A stretch of DNA of 64,000 nucleotides from Minisyncoccota bacterium (GTDB lineage Bacteria; Patescibacteriota; Minisyncoccia; Minisyncoccales; Minisyncoccaceae), in the NCBI GenBank assembly GCA_028692555.1, contig JAQUXE010000001.1:3864-67863 (forward strand). The letters are read 5' to 3'. Positions 63,738 through 64,000 of this stretch are shown here, piece after piece (position 1 is the stretch's first letter; the number at the start of each line of letters is the position of its first letter). The position numbers and the translations under genes are program-made. The notes below the pieces were generated by a model, which saw only the letters and a program-made list of their open reading frames with translations, was not told the DNA's origin and made no database searches.

Positions 63738-64000
63738 TATCTTTTATTTATTAAAATATCTGCCTGATTTCTAATTTTTTCTAAACTTGCTTTTGATATA
63801 CTAGCTGATTTTGATAATTTATCAATATCAACATCAAGAACCTCTCTAGCTAGCAATATCCCTTCTTTTTGAAAAATAGCAAATATATATTTTGTTAGTG
63901 CTGGTAAAATTGTAATGGGATATAATTTCTTTTCCTCAATTAATCTTTCTAGTCCTCTTTTTTGAGGATACTTCCAGCCCAATAATTTAATACCCTTGCA
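63737..64000 (-). CDS. C-terminal end of an ATP-cone/Mrr-like restriction-endonuclease protein
   Basis: The frame stays open to the window edge, so only the last 87 residues are seen. The pattern CKGIKLLGWKYPQKRGLERL then LYPITILPALTK matches the ends of proteins that combine an ATP-cone with an Mrr-type nuclease domain, common in CPR and other bacteria, where a conserved Cys-GI...WxYP segment precedes a helix-hairpin-helix-like tail. I am moderately sure; the catalytic part lies outside. Confidence 0.6.
   Translation of the reverse strand, partial: CKGIKLLGWKYPQKRGLERLIEEKKLYPITILPALTKYIFAIFQKEGILLAREVLDVDIDKLSKSASISKASLEKIRNQADILINKR

Noticed and set aside
1-64000. Reassigned TGA (Gly or Trp), as known in some CPR.
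   Set aside because: TGA is the natural stop of uppS, tpiA, iscU and hpf, at normal family lengths.

Overview
The window is about 64 kb of very AT-rich bacterial chromosome with almost no spare DNA. No stretch longer than about 250 bases lacks a coding or RNA call. The gene set, short spacers and many overlapping genes fit a Patescibacteria (CPR) genome, probably of the Parcubacteria/Paceibacteria type. Supporting signs are a ribosomal protein cluster without rpmD (L30), unusually short UvrA, UvrC and PrmC, a lone HerA/TraG-like ATPase, a stand-alone ComEC-type hydrolase and small CPR-like hypothetical proteins. TGA is used as a normal stop, so this is not one of the code-25 lineages. There is no phage, insertion sequence, CRISPR array or clear genomic island.

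Layout. 1-4.6 kb (mostly + strand): end of an unknown gene, rplI, pyrG, rpmA (opposite strand), a small membrane ORF, uppS, a 73-aa protein, and a single Xer recombinase whose leader carries a dif-like sequence. 4.7-7.5 kb (- strand): tpiA, a small membrane transporter-like gene, a frameshifted small gene, map, adk. 7.6-21.9 kb (- strand): one long translation cluster reading rpsL, rpsG, fusA, a 67-aa ORF, tuf, rpsJ, the S10/spc genes and secY. 22-24.6 kb: an SDR oxidoreductase, an M50 protease, and on the + strand rpmB, tRNA-Pro(GGG) and an HD phosphohydrolase. 24.6-31.7 kb (- strand): a serine hydrolase, a structured RNA that looks like 6S RNA, an adenylate-kinase paralogue, a ComEC-like hydrolase, an Fe-S/thiolation set (ferredoxin, mnmA, cysteine desulfurase, iscU, DUF1858) and gpsA. 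31.7-39.5 kb: a UvrD-type helicase with a RecB-like nuclease domain, then an operon with a HerA/TraG-like ATPase, a repeat-containing coiled-coil membrane protein and two small acidic proteins. 39.5-50.7 kb: DNA alkylation repair, uppP, prmC-like, a PAP2-like protein, DUF167, type 4 UDG, FKBP, DUF3298, SIMPL, a tRNA-binding protein, uvrC, uvrA, uvrB. 50.8-64 kb: an RRM protein, a GH3 hexosaminidase, a frameshifted gene, a hemolysin-III-like protein, a carbonic-anhydrase-like protein, typA, secA, hpf, a histone-H1-like protein, murB, an O-antigen-ligase-like/TPR protein, a flavoprotein, ychF and the end of an Mrr/ATP-cone-like gene.

The main cross-cutting observations are these. (1) At least ten genes have a sigma70-type -10 box placed so that the predicted transcript starts within about 0-7 nt of the ATG, so leaderless mRNAs look common. 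(2) Eleven gene junctions share the exact heptamer TAATATG (stop, one T, start) with little sign of Shine-Dalgarno sequences. (3) A dif-like palindrome lies in the leader of the only Xer gene, at the point where gene orientation turns from + to -, so this may be the replication terminus. (4) A roughly 145-nt RNA with its own promoter, a closing stem, a 3' side hairpin and a terminator resembles 6S RNA. (5) Promoters and terminators are packed into the ends of genes: stop codons form part of -35 boxes or lie in terminator loops. All calls are from reading the sequence; no database search was run.
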